The notes: generated by a model from the letters alone, not told the origin. DNA of 64,000 nucleotides from Acidovorax sp. SUPP3334 (GCF_030159055.1 NZ_BQXQ01000029.1:1-64000), one strand, 5' to 3'; shown: positions 27,717-36,271, counted from the stretch's first letter. Made by a program: numbers and translations.

Positions 27717-28535
27717 TCAGGCCAGGCCGAATTGCTTGTGCAGCACCTTGTCGAACAGCGAACGTGGCAGGAAGCGGCGCGCGAAGGCGCCTTGCCGTGC
27801 GGATTTGCCGGAGGGGTAGCGCAGTTGCGGCTGCGTGTCCTGCGCCGCGCGCACGATGGTCTCGGCGACGCTTTCGGGCGTGTCGGCGTCGGCCATGGTG
27901 CGCTCGTAGGCGGCCAGGTAACTCGTGCGCAGCGCGTCGTAGGCGGCCAGCGGCCTGTCGGACGCGGTGGTCGCCGACTCGAACGAGGTCTTCGTGGCGC
28001 CGGGCTCGATCACCGCCACGCGGATGCCGAAGCCGCGCACCTCGTGGTCCAGCGATTCGGAGTAGCCCTCCAGCGCATGCTTGGTGGCCGAGTAGTAGGC
28101 GCTGAACGGCGCGGGGATGAAGCCCAGGCCTGAGCCGACATTCAGGATGCGCCCGCTGCCCTGGCGGCGCATCAGCGGCAGCACCGCGTTGGTCACGCGC
28201 ACGACGCCGTGGAAGTTGGTGTCGAAGAGCGTGCGCACCTGCTCGATGGAGCTCTCCTCGGCCGCGCCGGTGACGCCGATGCCAGCGTTGTTGACCAGCA
28301 GGTCGATGCGCCCCTCGCGGCGCTCCAGGTCGGCGATGGCGGCCTTGACGGAGGCGTCGCCCGTCACGTCCAGCGCCAGCAGCGGGAAGGCGCGCTGGCC
28401 GCCCTCGGCGCCGCGGCGGCTGGTGCCATAGACGGTGAAGCCGGCGGCCAACAGTTGCTTGGCAGTGGCCTCGCCGATGCCGGATGACGCGCCCGTCACG
28501 AGGGCCACGCGTTGCTGTGTTTGCTTGATGCTCAT
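27717..28535 (-). CDS. short-chain dehydrogenase/reductase
   Basis: A 272-residue classical SDR. It shows the cofactor motif TGASSGIG (14-21), NNAG (82-85) and the catalytic Tyr148-Ser-Ala-Thr-Lys152. Arg41 just after the second strand (TSRRG) suggests NADP preference. Substrate unknown. It is separated by 16 bases from the second SDR upstream and by 58 from the quinone reductase downstream. Confidence 0.85.
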   Translation of the reverse strand: MSIKQTQQRVALVTGASSGIGEATAKQLLAAGFTVYGTSRRGAEGGQRAFPLLALDVTGDASVKAAIADLERREGRIDLLVNNAGIGVTGAAEESSIEQVRTLFDTNFHGVVRVTNAVLPLMRRQGSGRILNVGSGLGFIPAPFSAYYSATKHALEGYSESLDHEVRGFGIRVAVIEPGATKTSFESATTASDRPLAAYDALRTSYLAAYERTMADADTPESVAETIVRAAQDTQPQLRYPSGKSARQGAFARRFLPRSLFDKVLHKQFGLA

Positions 28536-28551
28536 GCGATGTCCTCTGCGC

Positions 28552-29340
28552 TTACTTCGCGCCGTGATAGCGCTCGGCGGCGTGGGCCTGCCGGAGGTCC
28601 GAGAGCAGGCCCTGGCGTGCGCCGTCCAGCGCGTCCCAGCGCTCGGCGACATGCAGCGGCGGAATCGTGACTGCCTCCCGGCGGTCGAAACCGACCAGGG
28701 CCGCATCGACCAATTCGCCGACGTCCATCAGGTCGGTCATCGTGCTGCTGTCGATGCCGGCGCGCTCCCAGATTTCTGTGCGCGTGCCGGCCGGCAGCAC
28801 GGCTTGCACGTAGATGCCTTTGGCCGACAGCTCCACGCCCAGGCCCTGCGACAGGAACAGCACGTAGGCCTTGGTCGCGCCGTAGATCGACATGCCGAAC
28901 TCGGGCGCGAAGCCGACGGCCGACCCGATGTTGACGATGGCGCCGGTGCCCGCCTCTGCAAAGCGCGGGGCGACGGCTGCGGCCAGCCGCGTCAGCGAGG
29001 TCGTGTTGAGGGCGATCAGCCGCTCGATGCTGTCGGGGGTCTGCTGCAGGATGCCGCCCGACTGGGCCGCGCCGGCGTTGTTGATGAGGATGCCGATGCG
29101 GGCGTCGTCACGCAGGCGGGCCTCGACGGTGGCCACGTCGGTCGGGTTCGTCAGGTCTGCGGGCAGCACGTCGACGGCGACCTTGAAGTCGGCGCGCAGG
29201 CGTGCGGCGAGCGTCTCCAAGCGGGCCTGGTCCCGCGCGACCAGCACGAGGTCATGGCCCCGTTGGGCGAAGCGTTCGGCATAGGTGGCGCCGATGCCGG
29301 AAGATGCCCCGGTGATGAGGACGGCGGAGGCTTGTGTCAT
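28552..29340 (-). CDS. short-chain dehydrogenase/reductase, first gene of divergent operon
   Basis: A 262-residue SDR with TGASSGIG (10-17), INNAG, and the catalytic pair Tyr153 and Lys157 (YGATK). Arg36 after the second strand (VARDQARLE) points to NADP. The family resemblance is to fatty-acyl or keto-ester reductases (DltE/YqjQ-like). It is the first gene transcribed leftward from the palindrome at 29374-29425, so probably controlled by the divergent TetR regulator. Confidence 0.85.
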   Translation of the reverse strand: MTQASAVLITGASSGIGATYAERFAQRGHDLVLVARDQARLETLAARLRADFKVAVDVLPADLTNPTDVATVEARLRDDARIGILINNAGAAQSGGILQQTPDSIERLIALNTTSLTRLAAAVAPRFAEAGTGAIVNIGSAVGFAPEFGMSIYGATKAYVLFLSQGLGVELSAKGIYVQAVLPAGTRTEIWERAGIDSSTMTDLMDVGELVDAALVGFDRREAVTIPPLHVAERWDALDGARQGLLSDLRQAHAAERYHGAK

Positions 29341-29373
29341 GTCTTGACTTTCTGTGGGATGAGTTGGGATCAA

Positions 29374-29434
29374 TGATGTCATTCGCAATCAAAAAGGTCA
29401 AGCATTTTGATTGCGAATGACATCAATGTATAGT
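29374..29434. promoter_or_regulatory. TetR operator palindrome and divergent promoters
   Basis: Two 21-base arms (29374-29394 and 29405-29425) are perfect inverted repeats around a 10-base spacer; each arm contains GTCATTCGCAATC or its complement. Rightward, TTGATT (29407-29412) and TATAGT (29429-29434), 16 bases apart, form a good promoter for tetR, so the right arm covers its -35 to spacer. The left arm carries the same TTGATT on the other strand for the leftward operon. Binding of the regulator here would shut both directions. Confidence 0.75.
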
Positions 29435-29464
29435 CGAGGCCTGTTTTTCAAGGCGAGAGACGAG

Positions 29465-30043
29465 ATGAAGATCACCAAGGCCCAGTCGCAGGAGAACCGG
29501 GCGCGCATCGTCAAGACGGCGTCTGCGCTGTTTCGCGAGCGGGGCTACGACGGCGTGAGCGTGGCCGACCTGATGGCCGCCGCTGGCCTCACCCATGGCG
29601 GCTTCTACAAGCACTTCGGCTCAAAGGCCGAGCTGATGGCCGAAGCGGCGGAGCAGGGTCTGGCCAGCAAGATGAGCGAGTACCAAGGCTGTGAAATGGC
29701 CGACTTGGTGAAGAGCTACCTGTCGAAGGAGCACCGTGACGGCCGTTCAGACGGCTGCACCATGGCCGCCCTGTGCGGCGATGCGGCGCGCCAGCATGCG
29801 GCCGTGCAGGCCACCTTCGCGGCCGGCATCGCCCGCATGCTCGACGCGGTGGAGGGCGCCGGTGTGGCCGCGGGTGCTGATCGCGAAGCCGCACGTGCCT
29901 GGGCGATCGGCTTGTTCTCGCAGATGGTCGGCGCGCTGGTGTTGTCGCGGGCCTGCCCGGGCGACTCACCCCTGGCGGACGAAATCTTGCAGGTTTGTCG
30001 CGATCTGGTGCTGGGCTTGCTCGCACCGGTGAATGAGGTTTGA
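29465..30043 (+). CDS. TetR/AcrR-family transcriptional regulator
   Basis: A 192-residue repressor. The N-terminal helix-turn-helix spans about 29-50 (DGVSVADLMAAAGLTHGGFYKHFGS), the typical TetR pattern, and the C-terminal ligand domain resembles the TetR_C_33/YjdC-like group with an internal Cys-rich region (CTMAALCGDAARQ). ATG 29465 is preferred since upstream residues overlap the promoter. It lies beside its likely operator and reads with the aldo/keto reductase. The inducer is probably a small reactive electrophile or quinone, inferred from the gene set. Confidence 0.85.
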   Translation: MKITKAQSQENRARIVKTASALFRERGYDGVSVADLMAAAGLTHGGFYKHFGSKAELMAEAAEQGLASKMSEYQGCEMADLVKSYLSKEHRDGRSDGCTMAALCGDAARQHAAVQATFAAGIARMLDAVEGAGVAAGADREAARAWAIGLFSQMVGALVLSRACPGDSPLADEILQVCRDLVLGLLAPVNEV

Positions 30044-30066
30044 AGTTCAACTCAAAGAGGACACCC

Positions 30067-31071
30067 ATGAAATACACCACGTTTGGCAGTACCGGCATGC
30101 AGGTCTCGCAGGTCGCCCTGGGCACCGGCAACTTCGGCACGGGCTGGGGTCACGGGGCTGACCCCGACGTCGCCGAGGCTGTGTTCAACGCCTATACCGA
30201 GGCCGGCGGCAACTTCATCGACTCGGCGGATGCCTACCAGTTCGGCCAGTCCGAGGATCTGCTCGGCAATCTGCTGCAGGGGCGGCGCGACGACTTCGTG
30301 CTGGCGACCAAGTTCACGCGGGGCGCCACGCCCAACGCGAACCGCCTGGTCACCGGCAACAGCCGCCGGGCGATGGCCGCTTCGGTGGAAGCCAGCCTCA
30401 AGCGTCTGGGCACGGACCGCATCGATCTCTACTGGGCGCACTGGCCTGACACCGTGACCCCCATCGAGGAGATCGTGCGCGGCTTCGAAGACCTGGCCCG
30501 TGCCGGCAAGATACTCTACGCCGGCCTGTCGAACTTTCCGGCATGGCGCCTGGCCCGCGCGGTCACGCTGGCGGAGCTGACGCATGCGGTGCCCATCGCC
30601 GCCGCGCAGTTCGAGCACAGCCTGGTGCATCGTGAGCCCGAAGCCGACCTGTTCCCGGCGGCGCAGGCCCTGGGGCTGGGCGTCACGACCTGGTCGCCCC
30701 TGGGCGGCGGCATGCTCACGGGCAAGTACCGCCAGGGCGAAAGGGGCCGTGCCGAAGGTTTCGGCGGCAAGGTCTTCCAGGCCGAGAACTCCGCACAGCG
30801 AACCCAGGTTCTCGACACCGTGCTGGCGGTCGCCGGCGAACTGGGCGTGAACGCGGGCCAGGTCGCCCTGGCCTGGGCGGGCACGCATGGCGCCGTCCCC
30901 ATCCTGGGGCCGCGCACGCTGGCTCAGTTGAGCGACAACCTGGGGTCGCTGGCGGTCGAACTGTCGGCCGAGCAGATTATCCGACTCGACGCCGTGAGCA
31001 ATCTGGCGTCTGCAGCTGCGGAGCGAACGCCGCAGCGCTGGGGCGAGCAGCCCGTTCGAGTGGTGGCCTGA
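30067..31071 (+). CDS. aldo/keto reductase
   Basis: A 334-residue AKR with the tetrad Asp52, Tyr57, Lys82 and His125. It has the opening TFGSTGMQVSQVALGTGNFG and the C-terminal NADPH-binding segment GPRTLAQLSDNL typical of the AKR11/AKR13-like branch. It reduces aldehydes or ketones, often toxic carbonyls. It starts 23 bases after tetR, so both are probably on one transcript. With the divergent reductases it makes a carbonyl/enone-reducing set. Confidence 0.85.
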   Translation: MKYTTFGSTGMQVSQVALGTGNFGTGWGHGADPDVAEAVFNAYTEAGGNFIDSADAYQFGQSEDLLGNLLQGRRDDFVLATKFTRGATPNANRLVTGNSRRAMAASVEASLKRLGTDRIDLYWAHWPDTVTPIEEIVRGFEDLARAGKILYAGLSNFPAWRLARAVTLAELTHAVPIAAAQFEHSLVHREPEADLFPAAQALGLGVTTWSPLGGGMLTGKYRQGERGRAEGFGGKVFQAENSAQRTQVLDTVLAVAGELGVNAGQVALAWAGTHGAVPILGPRTLAQLSDNLGSLAVELSAEQIIRLDAVSNLASAAAERTPQRWGEQPVRVVA

Positions 31072-31192
31072 GCCGGCTCGGCGCCCGAATTCTTGTCATT
31101 CGGCATTTCGGAGGCCGGGCGGCATGCAGCCATGACGCGCCGGCCTAAAATGCGCGCCTCTGTCGTCTACGTGGTTGTGCTGCGAAAACAAA

Positions 31193-31303
31193 ATGAATTC
31201 AGCTACTGACGAGGCCGTCGCAGCGCCGCAAGCAACCCGTGTCCCGAAAGTCGGATTCGTATCACTCGGGTGTCCTAAGAACGTGTTCACGATCTTTGTC
31301 TGA
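31193..31303 (+). pseudogene. rimO: rimO 5' fragment 2 (29 codons), foreign allele
   Basis: ATG 31193 opens MNSATDEAVAAPQATR then VPKVGFVSLGCPKN, again the start of RimO, but with a different leader and different codon choices from the fragment at 23506. It breaks at the same place, after CCTAAG, and continues as VFTIFV to TGA 31301-31303, sequence that belongs to the insertion element beginning around 31280. The upstream 120 bases look like its own promoter region. It must have come from another betaproteobacterium or an earlier duplication. Confidence 0.75.
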
Positions 31304-31320
31304 TCACTGACAATGACGCG

Positions 31321-31753
31321 GTGCGAACCAAGAAATATCCCAGCGATACGAGCCGCGAGCAATTCGAGATCATCAAGCCGATGCTGGAGAGTGCGCGCAA
31401 GAAAACCAAACCACGCACCGTTGACTTGTACGAGGTGTGGTGCGCGGTGCTGTATCTGCTGCGCACAGGGTGCCAATGCAGGGCACTGCCCAGCGATCTT
31501 CCCAAGTGGCGCACCGTGCATTCGTACTTCGCCAAGTGGAGCCTGCCCGATGATCAGGGCGTTAGCCTGCTTGAGCAGGCTTTAAAAAAATCAGGTTGGC
31601 GCGGCCCGTGGGAGACTGGGGCGAAACGCCTCAAGCGCGTTCTTGATCATCGACGCGCAGAGTGTGAAGAACACTGACACGGCGGCCTTGAAGGGCTATG
31701 ACGCAGGCAAGAAGGTCTCGGGCATCAAGCGCCACATCGCGGTGGATACATGA
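31321..31753 (+). pseudogene. IS5-family transposase, frameshifted and truncated
   Basis: GTG 31321 starts MRTKKYPSDTSREQFEIIKP, then LYEVWCAVLYLLRTGCQ and LPKWRTVHSYFAKW, the N-terminal half of IS5-group transposases. At the A7 run (31584-31590) the coding frame changes; the continuing frame reads FLIIDAQSVKNTDTAALKGYDAGKKVSGIKRHIAVDT, containing the first catalytic Asp of the DDE triad. It then stops at TGA 31751-31753 where unrelated DNA begins, so the other two catalytic residues are lost. The frame change could be programmed slippage of an IS5-type element or decay. Confidence 0.75.
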
Positions 31754-31762
31754 GCGACCTGC

Positions 31763-31946
31763 CTACCGCAGGGTCTGCTGCGCGTACGCGTGCATGGCAT
31801 CGCCCAGAAACTCCACCATGCGGGGGTGATGCCCCTTGTAGAACGCCTTCATGCCCGCTTTGCCGGCATAAAACAGTGCGGCGCCCACAGACGCCTCGCG
31901 AGAAGGCCCGTAAAAGCGCGAGGCTCGCTCGGCCCGCCGGCGCCGT
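31763..31946 (-). pseudogene. C-terminal fragment of an unidentified protein
   Basis: On the minus strand a frame ending at TAG 31763-31765 reads RFYGPSREASVGAALFYAGK, then MKAFYKGHHPRMVEFL and GDAMHAYAQQTLR. Its composition and good codon use look like the tail of a real cytoplasmic protein of about 60 residues visible here. It is not preceded by a start and abuts the broken transposase. I do not recognise the family. It marks a rearrangement junction. Confidence 0.4.
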
Positions 31947-32049
31947 TCAATAGGGCGAGCCAGCCCCGGCCGCCCGGTCTGCGCTGGGTCTGAACTGTTG
32001 CTCGGGCGGCGAACTGGCCAGGCTTTGCGCCGGCCGCCTCAGCGTCGCG

Positions 32050-32316
32050 TTGAAGGGGTTGATTTTCGGGCCGATGGCGGTGGCTTCGCGCTGGCTGCTG
32101 GCGTTCATCAACAGCTTCGACGAGGTGACCATGTCGATCTTCGTCACCTCGCCCAGCACGGTCACGCTGCCGGTGCGCATGTACATGTACGCCACCGAGT
32201 CCATCGACCCGCTGATGGCCGCCGTGTCGGCGCTGATGGTCGCCCTGACGGCGTGCGCCATGGTGCTGCTGGACCGCGTGTACGGGCTGGACCGCGTGCT
32301 GGTGGGCAAGAAGTGA
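32050..32316 (+). pseudogene. ABC transporter permease, C-terminal remnant (PotC-like)
   Basis: The frame reads LLAFINSFDEVTMSIFVTSP, then TLPVRMYMYATESIDPLMAAVSALMVALT and ends LDRVYGLDRVLVGKK. This is the last 80 residues or so of a polyamine/opine-type ABC permease; the FINSFDE motif lies after the conserved EAA loop. The N-terminal membrane segments are missing: DNA before about 32050 does not fit. It lies directly ahead of the dehydrogenase genes and once belonged to their uptake system. Confidence 0.7.
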
Positions 32317-32439
32317 TGCATCCCTTGAGCCGCTTTGCCGCTGCCCCTCTTCACCCCTTTCTCGCCGCGCGGGAGGGGGACGCCACCGGTGGCCTGGCGA
32401 AGCCGGTTCCACGGTGGCGCCCAACGCAGGAGCACCGAC

Positions 32440-32739
32440 ATGATTGAATCCACCGTGCTGCTGCACCGCGTGGCCGAGGCGCACCGCGCGCCCGTGCCCT
32501 TCACGCTGGACGGCGAGTCCGCCACCGCCTTGCAGGGCGACACGGTGCTGACCGCCATCCTGACCCACCGCGCCCGGCTGCGCCGCAACGAGTTCAGCCA
32601 CGAGCCGCGCGCGGGCTTTTGCCTCATGGGCGCCTGCCAGGACTGCTGGGTGCAGGCGGCCAGCGGCGAGCGCCTGCGCGCCTGCTCCACGTTCGTGGTG
32701 GCGGGCATGGCCTTTGTCACCGGCGAGGGCGCGGCATGA
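32440..32739 (+). CDS. (2Fe-2S) ferredoxin-like subunit of an HcnA/OoxA-type dehydrogenase
   Basis: A 99-residue plant-type [2Fe-2S] protein with Cys61, Cys66, Cys69 and Cys82 (CLMGACQDC...C). It matches the small subunit of three-part dehydrogenases such as hydrogen cyanide synthase HcnA and octopine/nopaline or D-hydroxyproline oxidases. ATG 32440 is preceded by GCAGGAG. It overlaps the next gene by ATGA. Its role is to pass electrons between the flavin subunits and the respiratory chain. Confidence 0.85.
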   Translation: MIESTVLLHRVAEAHRAPVPFTLDGESATALQGDTVLTAILTHRARLRRNEFSHEPRAGFCLMGACQDCWVQAASGERLRACSTFVVAGMAFVTGEGAA

Positions 32740-34169
32740 GCGCGGGCGCCAGCAACCCGTTGCCACCCGTGGTCGTGGGCGCCGGCCCCGCCGGCATCCG
32801 CGCCGCGCAGACCCTGGCCGCGCACGGCCTGCGGCCCGTGCTGATCGACGAGGCCGCGCGCGGCGGCGGGCAGATCTACCGCCGACCGCCCGCGCATTTC
32901 GAGCGCAGTGCGCAGACGCTGTACGGCACCGAAGCAGCCCGCGCTACGGCGCTGCACGGCACGCTCGATGCGTTGCAAGGCCGTATCGATTACCAGCCCG
33001 ACAGCCTGGTGTGGAACGCGCAGGGCGGCCTGCTGGATGTTCTGCACGGCCCCACGCAGACCACGCGCACGGTGGCGCATGGCCCGCTCATCGTGGCCAG
33101 CGGCGCCACCGACCGGGTGCTTCCGCTGCCGGGCTGGACCTTGCCGGGCGTGTACACGCTGGGCGGCGCGCAGGTGGCGCTCAAGTTCCAGGGCTGCACC
33201 ATCGGGCGCAATGTGGTGCTGATGGGCACCGGGCCGCTGCTGTACCTGGTGGCTTACCAGTATGCGAAGGCCGGTGCCGGCGCGGGCGTGAAGGTGGCCG
33301 CCGTGCTGGACACCGCCCGTTTCGCCGACCAGTGGGCCGCGGTGCCCGGCATGCTGGCGCAGCCGGCCGTGCTGGCGAAGGGCCTGTATTGCGTGGGCTG
33401 GCTGCGCGCCCATGGCGTGCCGATGCACACCGGCATCCGCCCCGTGCGCGTGCTGGGCAACGGCCGGGTGGCGGGCGTGGCCTGGAACGATGGCCGGCAA
33501 GAGCGGGTGCTGCCGTGCGATGCCGTGGGCCTGGGCTACGCCCTGCGGTCCGAGACGCAGCTGGCCGACCTGCTGGGCTGCCGCTTCGCCTGGGCGCCCC
33601 TGCAGCGCGCCCACCTGCCCGAGCGCGACGGCGCGGGCCGCTCCAGCGTGCCCGGTGTGTACCTGGCGGGCGACGGCGCCGGCATCATGGGGGCGGACGC
33701 GGCCGAATGGGCCGGCGAGCGCGCCGCGCTGGCGCTGCTGGCCGACCAGGGCGTGGGGGTGGACGCGGCCCGCGCTGCCGCCCTGGAGCGCCGGCTGGCG
33801 GGCCTGGTGCGGTTCCGGCGGGGGCTGGAGCGGGCGTTTCCGTTCCCGGACGGCTGGGCGGCCCAGGCGCCCGATGCGCTGGTGGTGTGCCGCTGCGAGA
33901 ACGTCACGGCGGGCGAACTGCGGGCCTGCGCCCGCGATGCGGGGGCCGACGAGATGAACCGCCTGAAGGCGCTGACCCGCGTGGGCATGGGCCGCTGCCA
34001 GGGCCGCATGTGCGGGGTGGCCGCCGCCGAAATCCTCGCGCAGGCCAGGGGCCTGCCGGTGGAGCAGGTGGGCCGCCTGCGCGGCCAGGCGCCGATCAAG
34101 CCCGTACCGATTCACTGGCAAGCGCGCGCTGCCGAGCCGCAGGGCGCCGCCATGGAGCCAGGCGCATGA
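32736..34169 (+). CDS. FAD/NAD(P)-binding subunit, HcnB/OoxA-like
   Basis: A 477-residue flavoprotein. The N-terminal Rossmann motif VVVGAGPAGIRAAQTL and RGGGQIYRRP, a second dinucleotide fold near VVLMGTGPLLYLVA, and the C-terminal [2Fe-2S]-type Cys cluster CRCENVT...RCQGRMCG identify the middle subunit of opine-oxidase/HcnABC complexes. It is coupled to both neighbours by ATGA overlaps. The likely substrate is an imino or D-amino acid or opine brought in by the adjacent ABC system. Confidence 0.85.
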   Translation: MSAGASNPLPPVVVGAGPAGIRAAQTLAAHGLRPVLIDEAARGGGQIYRRPPAHFERSAQTLYGTEAARATALHGTLDALQGRIDYQPDSLVWNAQGGLLDVLHGPTQTTRTVAHGPLIVASGATDRVLPLPGWTLPGVYTLGGAQVALKFQGCTIGRNVVLMGTGPLLYLVAYQYAKAGAGAGVKVAAVLDTARFADQWAAVPGMLAQPAVLAKGLYCVGWLRAHGVPMHTGIRPVRVLGNGRVAGVAWNDGRQERVLPCDAVGLGYALRSETQLADLLGCRFAWAPLQRAHLPERDGAGRSSVPGVYLAGDGAGIMGADAAEWAGERAALALLADQGVGVDAARAAALERRLAGLVRFRRGLERAFPFPDGWAAQAPDALVVCRCENVTAGELRACARDAGADEMNRLKALTRVGMGRCQGRMCGVAAAEILAQARGLPVEQVGRLRGQAPIKPVPIHWQARAAEPQGAAMEPGA

Positions 34170-36217
34170 CCGCCCCCCGCACCATCGACACCGACGTGGC
34201 CATCGTGGGCGGCGGCATCGTGGGCGCGTCGGCCGCGCTCGCGCTGTGCCGCAAGGGCGTGGCCGTGGTGCTGCTGGAGCGCGACCTGTGCGGCTCGCGC
34301 TCCAGCGGCGTGAACTACGGCGGCGTGCGCCGCCAGGGCCGGCCCTTGAGCCAGTTGCCGCTGGCCCAGCGCGCCCACGAGATCTGGGCGTGCCTGCCCG
34401 AGCTGGTCGGCACCGACGGCGAATACCTGCGCAGCGGGCATTTCAAGATCGGGCGCAGCGAGGCGGACATGGCGGCGCTGGAGCGTTACGCCGACCTGAG
34501 CCGCGACTTCGGCCTGGGCATCGAGCTGGTCTCGGGCGCCACGCTGCGCGAGCGCTGCCCCTGGCTGGGCGGGCGCGCCGTGGGCGGGTCGCTGTGCCCG
34601 GACGACGGCCAGGCCAACCCGCGCCTGGTGTCACCCGCCTTCGCGCTGGCCGCCCGGCGCGCGGGCGCGCAGATCTTCGAGCGCACGCCGCTGACCGAAG
34701 TGGCGCACGACGGCCAGGGGTTCACGCTGCGCTCGGGCACCGCGCTGCAGGTGCGTGCGCCGGTGCTGCTCAACTGCGCGGGGGCCTGGGCCGGCCCGCT
34801 GGCCGCGCAGTTCGGCGAAGCCGTGCCGCTGCATTCCGGCCACCCGGCCATGGCGGTGACCGAGCCGCTGCCGTTCTTCATGCACTGGAGCCTGGGCGTG
34901 GAGGGCGGCGGCATTTACTGCCGCCAGGTGGCGCGCGGCAATCTGGTGCTGGGCGGCGGATCGGGGCTGGCGCTGGATGCCGACCGCGCCCGCTCCGAGC
35001 GCAGCGCCCTGGCCGCGCTGTCGGCGCAGGCGGTGGAGCTGCTGCCGGCGCTGAAGCACGCGCACTTCATTCGCACCTGGAGCGGCACCGAGGGCTACCT
35101 GCCCGACCGCCAGCCGGTGCTGTCTTCGAGCCGCACCACGCCCGGCCTGGTGCACGGTTTCGGCTTCGCCGGCGCGGGCTTTCAGATCGGCCCTGCCGCG
35201 GGCGAGGCGCTGGCCGCCCTGGCGACGGTCGCCACCGGCGCCGCCGCGCAGACCAAGACGCTGTACATCGGCATGAACGGCGGCACCATGGAGAAGACGT
35301 ACACGCAGTACGTGTTCCCGGCCTTCGAGAAGCTGCACGGCGTGAAGGTGGTGGTGCCGGGCACGTCGTCCGACATCCTGGCCAAGGCGCAGGCCAACAA
35401 GGACAGTCCGCAGATGCACGTGATGTTCCTGGACGACGGCATCATGGTGCGCGCCATGGGCATGGGCCTGTGCGAGAAGCAAAAGCCCAACCCGCACCTG
35501 GCCGACCTGTACCCCGCCGCCCGCTTCAAGGACGACCTGGCCACCGGCGTGAGCGTGGGCATGACCGGCATCGCCTACAACGCCAAGATGTTCGCCGACA
35601 AGGGCTGGGCGGCGCCCACGTCGTGGATGGATTTCGCCGACCCCAAATACAAGGGCAAGGTGGTGTTCCAGTCGATGCCGTCGTCGTTCGGGCTGCACGG
35701 GTTTTTGATGTTCAACCGCATCCAGGGCGGCAACGACAAGAACGTGGAGCCGGGCTTCAACAACTGGGCCAAGACCATCGGGCCGAACGTGCTGGAGTAC
35801 ATCCCCAGTTCGGCCAAGATTTCCGAGATGGTGCAGACGGGCGAGGCCGCGATCTTCCCGCTCACCCCCACGGCGGTGGAGGCGCTCAAGACCAAGGGCA
35901 TTCCGGTGGAATACGCACAGCCTAAAGAAGGCTCGGTGGTGCTGCTGACGGCGCAGTGCGTGATCGCCAGGAACAGCGAGCCCGAGCTGGCGCAAAAGCT
36001 CGCCGAGTTTCTGCTGAGCCCGCTGGCGCAGGCCAACGTGCTGCAGTTCGGCGCGCAGATCCCCACCAACCCCAAGGCCCCCGCCGTGGGCGAAGGCGCC
36101 GAGCAGGTGGCCAAGATCAATCAGTGGATGAAGAACGCGGTGACGCTGGACTGGGACAGCGTGAATGCCAGCCGACCCGCCTGGAACGCGCGCTGGAACA
36201 AGACGATCGAGCGCTGA
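34166..36217 (+). CDS. FAD-dependent amine/amino-acid dehydrogenase fused to an ABC solute-binding protein
   Basis: A 683-residue chimera. Residues 1 to about 351 are a DadA/HcnC-like FAD oxidase: VAIVGGGIVG (11-20), SGVNYGGVRRQGR, and the C-terminal flavin-binding motif HGFGFAGAGFQIGPAAGEALA. From about residue 352 (TVATGAAAQTKTLYIGMNGG) it becomes a family 1 extracellular solute-binding protein of the PotD type, running to NKTIER. The joint lies near 35220. What remains of the second part's signal peptide is only its end, ATGAAAQ, so it can no longer be exported in the normal way. A deletion between two adjacent genes explains it; the oxidase has lost its last 20-30 residues. Confidence 0.8.
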   Translation: MTAPRTIDTDVAIVGGGIVGASAALALCRKGVAVVLLERDLCGSRSSGVNYGGVRRQGRPLSQLPLAQRAHEIWACLPELVGTDGEYLRSGHFKIGRSEADMAALERYADLSRDFGLGIELVSGATLRERCPWLGGRAVGGSLCPDDGQANPRLVSPAFALAARRAGAQIFERTPLTEVAHDGQGFTLRSGTALQVRAPVLLNCAGAWAGPLAAQFGEAVPLHSGHPAMAVTEPLPFFMHWSLGVEGGGIYCRQVARGNLVLGGGSGLALDADRARSERSALAALSAQAVELLPALKHAHFIRTWSGTEGYLPDRQPVLSSSRTTPGLVHGFGFAGAGFQIGPAAGEALAALATVATGAAAQTKTLYIGMNGGTMEKTYTQYVFPAFEKLHGVKVVVPGTSSDILAKAQANKDSPQMHVMFLDDGIMVRAMGMGLCEKQKPNPHLADLYPAARFKDDLATGVSVGMTGIAYNAKMFADKGWAAPTSWMDFADPKYKGKVVFQSMPSSFGLHGFLMFNRIQGGNDKNVEPGFNNWAKTIGPNVLEYIPSSAKISEMVQTGEAAIFPLTPTAVEALKTKGIPVEYAQPKEGSVVLLTAQCVIARNSEPELAQKLAEFLLSPLAQANVLQFGAQIPTNPKAPAVGEGAEQVAKINQWMKNAVTLDWDSVNASRPAWNARWNKTIER

Positions 36218-36271
36218 AGCGGAAAGAGCGCGGGGCGCTGGCGCCGAAGCGCGAGCCGGCCGGGCGCGCCG

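Noticed and set aside
31947-34121. Long minus-strand frame opposite the dehydrogenase genes
   Set aside because: Gln/His/Ala/Arg-rich shadow typical of the antisense of GC-rich genes; only its last few dozen residues, left of 32050, could be real and no family is recognised.
32714-36217. One very long plus-strand frame as a single protein
   Set aside because: Its first part is Arg/Ala/Gly-rich shadow of the FAD subunit gene in another frame; only the part from 34166 has family motifs.
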